Shown here: piece after piece, positions 62,101 through 64,000 of the stretch
Position numbering within the stretch: the stretch's first letter is position 1
Layout of the letters: the number at the start of each line of letters is the position of its first letter
NCBI RefSeq assembly: GCF_905475395.1
Contig: NC_058338.1
Span: forward strand, 91,373,435-91,437,434
Length of the DNA: 64,000 bases
Direction of reading: 5' to 3'
From: Chrysoperla carnea
Lineage: Eukaryota; Arthropoda; Insecta; Neuroptera; Chrysopidae
The notes under the pieces: generated by a model
What the model was told of the DNA's origin: nothing
Database searches by the model: none
The model's input: the letters and a program-made list of their open reading frames with translations, nothing else
Position numbers and translations under genes: made by a program

Positions 62101-63511
62101 GGTGATATGCCAGAACTTTCTTCTAACATTAACGTTGAATTTGCTGCACCTTCAGTGATATCTGAAAGCATTTCGTTGTCTGCTTCAGCATCCCATTCCA
62201 TGTCACCTAAAAAAAAAAAGAATTTACATTAAAATTTCCAAAATATTTAAGATATTTTCGAACTTACTTCCATCCGAGCTGTACGTCGTTGGAAGAACTT
62301 CAGGTTCTGGTGCTAATGTAATTTTTGAAATTACAGTTCGAAGATTATCGATTAGATTATCTGTTTCAAACCAGTTAATCAGGTCTAGATCTTGAATGGA
62401 TCTGGATGATGTAGAAGTTGGATATACATTACAGGCCTAAAATTTTTTAACACAATTAAATTAAATACAGTTTGATTTAAATATAATAATAGGCAATAAA
62501 TCTCCATTTTTAACCCCTGACGCAAAAAAGAGGTATTATAAGTTTGACCGCTATGTGTGTTTTTTATTTGAAAGCATATTTTCTAGCGATGGTTCTTAGA
62601 CATGTTTTATCAAAATCGGTTCAACCCCTTGATATAAAAAGAGGAGTGTCTTAAATTTGGCGTATTTATCTGTGTATCTGTGTGTTTGTCTGTGGCATCG
62701 TAGCTCCTCATTGGATGAACTGAGTTGATCGAGAGTGTTCTATAGCTAAGTTTTTGAATACGCAGGCAATGTTTTATCAAGCAAGAAAATTTTAATGAAA
62801 ATTATGATTAATATTAATTTACTTCAATAGAATATGAAAAGGTGGGGCGAAGGAATAGTAGAGTAAATGTAGGTGACATTTCTTACCCGATCAGTTGGTT
62901 TGTTTGCAGTAACCACAGCCATTTCTAAAAGATATATGGCCAATGCCATACAATGCTCGGATATATTATGACCATGGACGGCTTTGAATAAGACAACAAA
63001 CATAAGTGCATGAAACAGTCGAGTTCGTAACACTTTACGTGGATCTTCATAAGCGTCACTACAGGGTGCTGGTTCACGAAATGGTGGCCATGGTGTTTGA
63101 CTACTTTTCAATTTTCCTGCATGTCTTCCACTAAAATTTAAAAATTGATCATAAGTATTTTTATAAGCGAAGACAGAAAAATAAAAGAAAACATCACTTA
63201 CTATTCTGTAAATCGATCCATCGATGTTTGAAAATCTCGTCGATGTACCGCTCTTAATAATACATGTAATGGATCATATTGCTGTTCCCAAACAATAGAT
63301 TTTGGAACATACATGCCTTGTTGCATTGTACCACTGGCCTCTAAATTTGGTGCTTTATAATCAGCAACCTCAGCTAGTAATGCTTCAAAATCACGATGCT
63401 GTGATGTTCCACAACGTTCGGGCATTAGTTCCATTAATTGTGAATGTGTTTTATCATTCATGCAAAGCAGCGTTACCATTTCTAACCGATTTAGTGCATT
63501 ATCACTGAGAC
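50152..63511 (-). CDS. Ubr3: E3 ubiquitin-protein ligase UBR3, 13 3'-terminal exons (5' partial)
   Basis: Minus-strand exons: 63202-63511, 62887-63130, 62268-62436, 61865-62206, 60395-61068, 59421-59570, 59211-59356, 57522-57684, 56974-57436, 54518-54975, 53395-53745, 51776-52047 and 50152-50269. All phases agree and give 1285 residues here; vertebrate UBR3 is about 1.9 k residues, so the start and UBR box are off the right edge. UBR3 is a RING-type E3 ligase. The order matches the family: [20 protein letters not shown], a long helical region, the coiled-coil [15 protein letters not shown], a split RING-H2 (Cys557/Cys560, then Cys649, His651-652, His654, Cys657, Cys683/Cys686), and the C-terminal cap [11 protein letters not shown] ... 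[10 protein letters not shown] ... GGGTGIYLV ... [15 protein letters not shown] Ser/Asn-rich insert lies in exon 54518-54975. The last exon, [17 protein letters not shown] then stop, is too short for usual frame tracking. Introns carry many repeats. Confidence 0.93.
50457..51115 (-). repeat. Foldback-family copy 2 in the last UBR3 intron
   Basis: Contains TTCCGGAACGATCCACGCGA, ATCGACCTTGCTTTTTATCG, ACCGCAGTAATCTCATATTT and CTTTCTCTGATAACTTTTCG, one arm of the family seen complete at 52195-53095. The other end survives as AAAATTTACCGAATTTATTA near 51090. The middle is rearranged. Confidence 0.65.
51118..51390 (+). repeat. SINE fragment plus coding remnant of an unnamed transposon
   Basis: 51118-51175 matches the tRNA-like SINE at 15832-15917. 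51180-51390 matches the repeat at 24950-25690 and reads [19 protein letters not shown] in one frame. Both are fragments in the last intron of UBR3. Confidence 0.45.
52195..53095. repeat. Foldback-family copy 3, complete long inverted repeat in a UBR3 intron
   Basis: A roughly 900-bp inverted repeat with arms of about 420 bp meeting near 52640. Paired blocks include TTTCTTTCGTTGTAAAAAAC with ACAACGAAAGAAACATAT, GGTTCCAGAACGATCC with CGTTCCAGAACCGG, TTGCTTGCTATCGAACCCTG with its complement, and CGCAGTAACCTCATAT with its complement. It lies in intron 52048-53394. No coding sequence. The near-absence of a spacer would let the intron RNA fold into a long hairpin. Confidence 0.8.
55400..55557. mobile_element. 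MITE, CCTGGTGG family, copy 4 (left end decayed)
   Basis: The right arm is intact: ACGTTGAGAAATTCAAAGTA, CTAAGACTTTTTCAGAATTT and ATATTTTTTCCACCAGGG. The left terminus is degraded (TTCGTGGAGACTTTTC). It lies in UBR3 intron 54976-56973, the rest of which shows only a 23-base T run near 55960. Confidence 0.65.
57892..58514. repeat. Inverted-repeat element in UBR3 intron
   Basis: TTGACATATGTTTAAAACTC and ATGCTTCAAACGAAAAATAT at the left are matched by ATTTTTCGTTTGAAGCAT and CAAGCATATGTCAACTT at the right. A solo related fragment lies in the nucleoside hydrolase intron near 7340-7400 (GTTGACATATGCTTGAAATT, AAATGCTTCAAA). No coding sequence. Confidence 0.6.
58700..59135. repeat. Second inverted repeat in the same UBR3 intron
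   Basis: TTCATGATAATTTTAAAGTT and CAGGCAGTTTAAAAGAACTT on the left pair with AAGTTCTTTTAAAACTGCCT and CTGTAAAATTATCATGAG on the right; the arms are about 90 to 110 bp. The frame at 58712-58948 lies within the left arm. Confidence 0.65.
59730..60362. repeat. Foldback-family copy 4 in UBR3 intron
   Basis: Left arm ACCGACCTTGCTTGCTATTG, ACCGCAGTAACCTCATATTT and TTTTTCGAAAAATGAAGG; right arm has the inverse, ending AATTTGCCGAATTTACTATC near 60335. Same family as 16430, 50457 and 52195. The spacer of about 200 bp is unrelated AT-rich DNA. Located in intron 59571-60394. Confidence 0.75.
61197..61816 (+). mobile_element. Internally deleted pogo/Tigger-type DNA transposon in UBR3 intron
   Basis: A 620-bp element with inverted ends CAGTGAAACTTG and CAAGTTTCACTG, flanked by TA (61195-61196 and 61817-61818). 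Inside, on the plus strand (opposite to UBR3), an ATG at 61546 reads [17 protein letters not shown]; after a frame break comes [17 protein letters not shown], then [20 protein letters not shown]. These are the CENP-B/psq-type helix-turn-helix regions at the N-terminus of pogo/Tigger transposases. The DDE catalytic core is absent, so this is a deletion derivative that keeps both ends. It occupies most of intron 61069-61864. Confidence 0.85.
62500..62790 (+). repeat. Dispersed insect repeat, second copy
   Basis: Begins TTTTTAACCCCTGACGCAAA and includes TTTGACCGCTATGTGTGT, GTCTGTGGCATCGTAGCTCC and GGATGAACTGAGTTGATCGA. The inverted counterpart is at 17230-17560. It lies in UBR3 intron 62437-62886. 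Confidence 0.5.
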
Positions 63512-64000
63512 CTAAATTTATTTATATTCATTAATTATTAAAATTCATATTTAAATATACGGAGTGTCGATTTTTTGCTTTGTTTGAATTTATCCCACAG
63601 AAAAGTTAAAAAATTTTTGGACTCTAATAAAGGTGTAACTGTATTTAAAGTTACTATAGTCGGAATTCTAGAGAGCTCCAGACAGAATATAGGGTATTGT
63701 ACCCAGAACATAGCTTCTAGCATAATTATCTAGCTTCGGATGGGCATATTTTTATCTATACATTGCCATAATGTCCTATCAACCTAAATACAATCGTTTA
63801 AAAAATAGCATTTTGCCTGTCAAATAAAAAGTTTTTTTAAGACGATGAGGCAACTATTTTATCAACAAATCACTCTTTTAATGTTATGTACTTCATTGTG
63901 TGTACACTGTATATACAGGGTGGGTATTTGCAATATATGCATGTAAATATCCCGCTAGAGGCGTCGCCTATTAAAAAATGACATCAACAAAAATTGTAGA
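63512..64000 (-). other. UBR3 intron running to the right edge
   Basis: No further UBR3 exon is visible before the edge. The frame at 63538-63723 has no UBR3-like sequence. A MITE terminus CAGGGTGGG with a preceding TA starts at 63916 and continues past the window. Confidence 0.5.

Overview
The window is insect nuclear DNA: strongly AT-rich, with spliced genes using GT/AG introns, single-exon C2H2 zinc-finger genes, and many small DNA-transposon derivatives, long inverted repeats and tRNA-headed SINE-like copies. The order of insect cannot be settled from the sequence alone. Exon joins were made by hand from reading frame, splice sites and protein families known from memory; no alignment was run.

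Layout. (1) 0.9-3.9 kb, + strand: a four-exon MIF4G-domain gene of the CTIF/MIF4GD type, preceded by a decayed non-LTR retrotransposon tail. (2) 6.9-9.4 kb, - strand: a five-exon secreted nucleoside hydrolase whose short signal-peptide exon could be recovered. (3) 12.3-23.2 kb, + strand: a complete six-exon spastin gene (microtubule-severing AAA ATPase) with introns full of repeats. (4) 23.2-39 kb: a gene-poor stretch with several MITEs, long inverted repeats and a complex SINE/tandem-duplication block at 34.2-38.7 kb. (5) 39.0-42.5 kb: two head-to-head zinc-finger genes sharing an N-terminal motif; the minus-strand one has 15 nearly identical fingers. (6) 42.5-50.1 kb: gene-poor repeats. (7) 50.15-63.5 kb, - strand: the 13 3'-terminal coding exons of UBR3, an E3 ubiquitin ligase, including a last exon of only 118 bp; the 5' part of the gene, including the UBR box, lies beyond the right edge.

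The genes are unrelated housekeeping or regulatory genes and form no operon-like unit. The most distinctive content is the repeat landscape: a foldback family present in three UBR3 introns and one spastin intron; a MITE family with CCTGGTGG ends and unusually long (11-12 bp) target duplications; an internally deleted pogo/Tigger element with TA duplications in a UBR3 intron; a segmental duplication in which a MITE is present in one copy and absent from the other; and a zinc-finger array homogenised everywhere except at positions that contact DNA.
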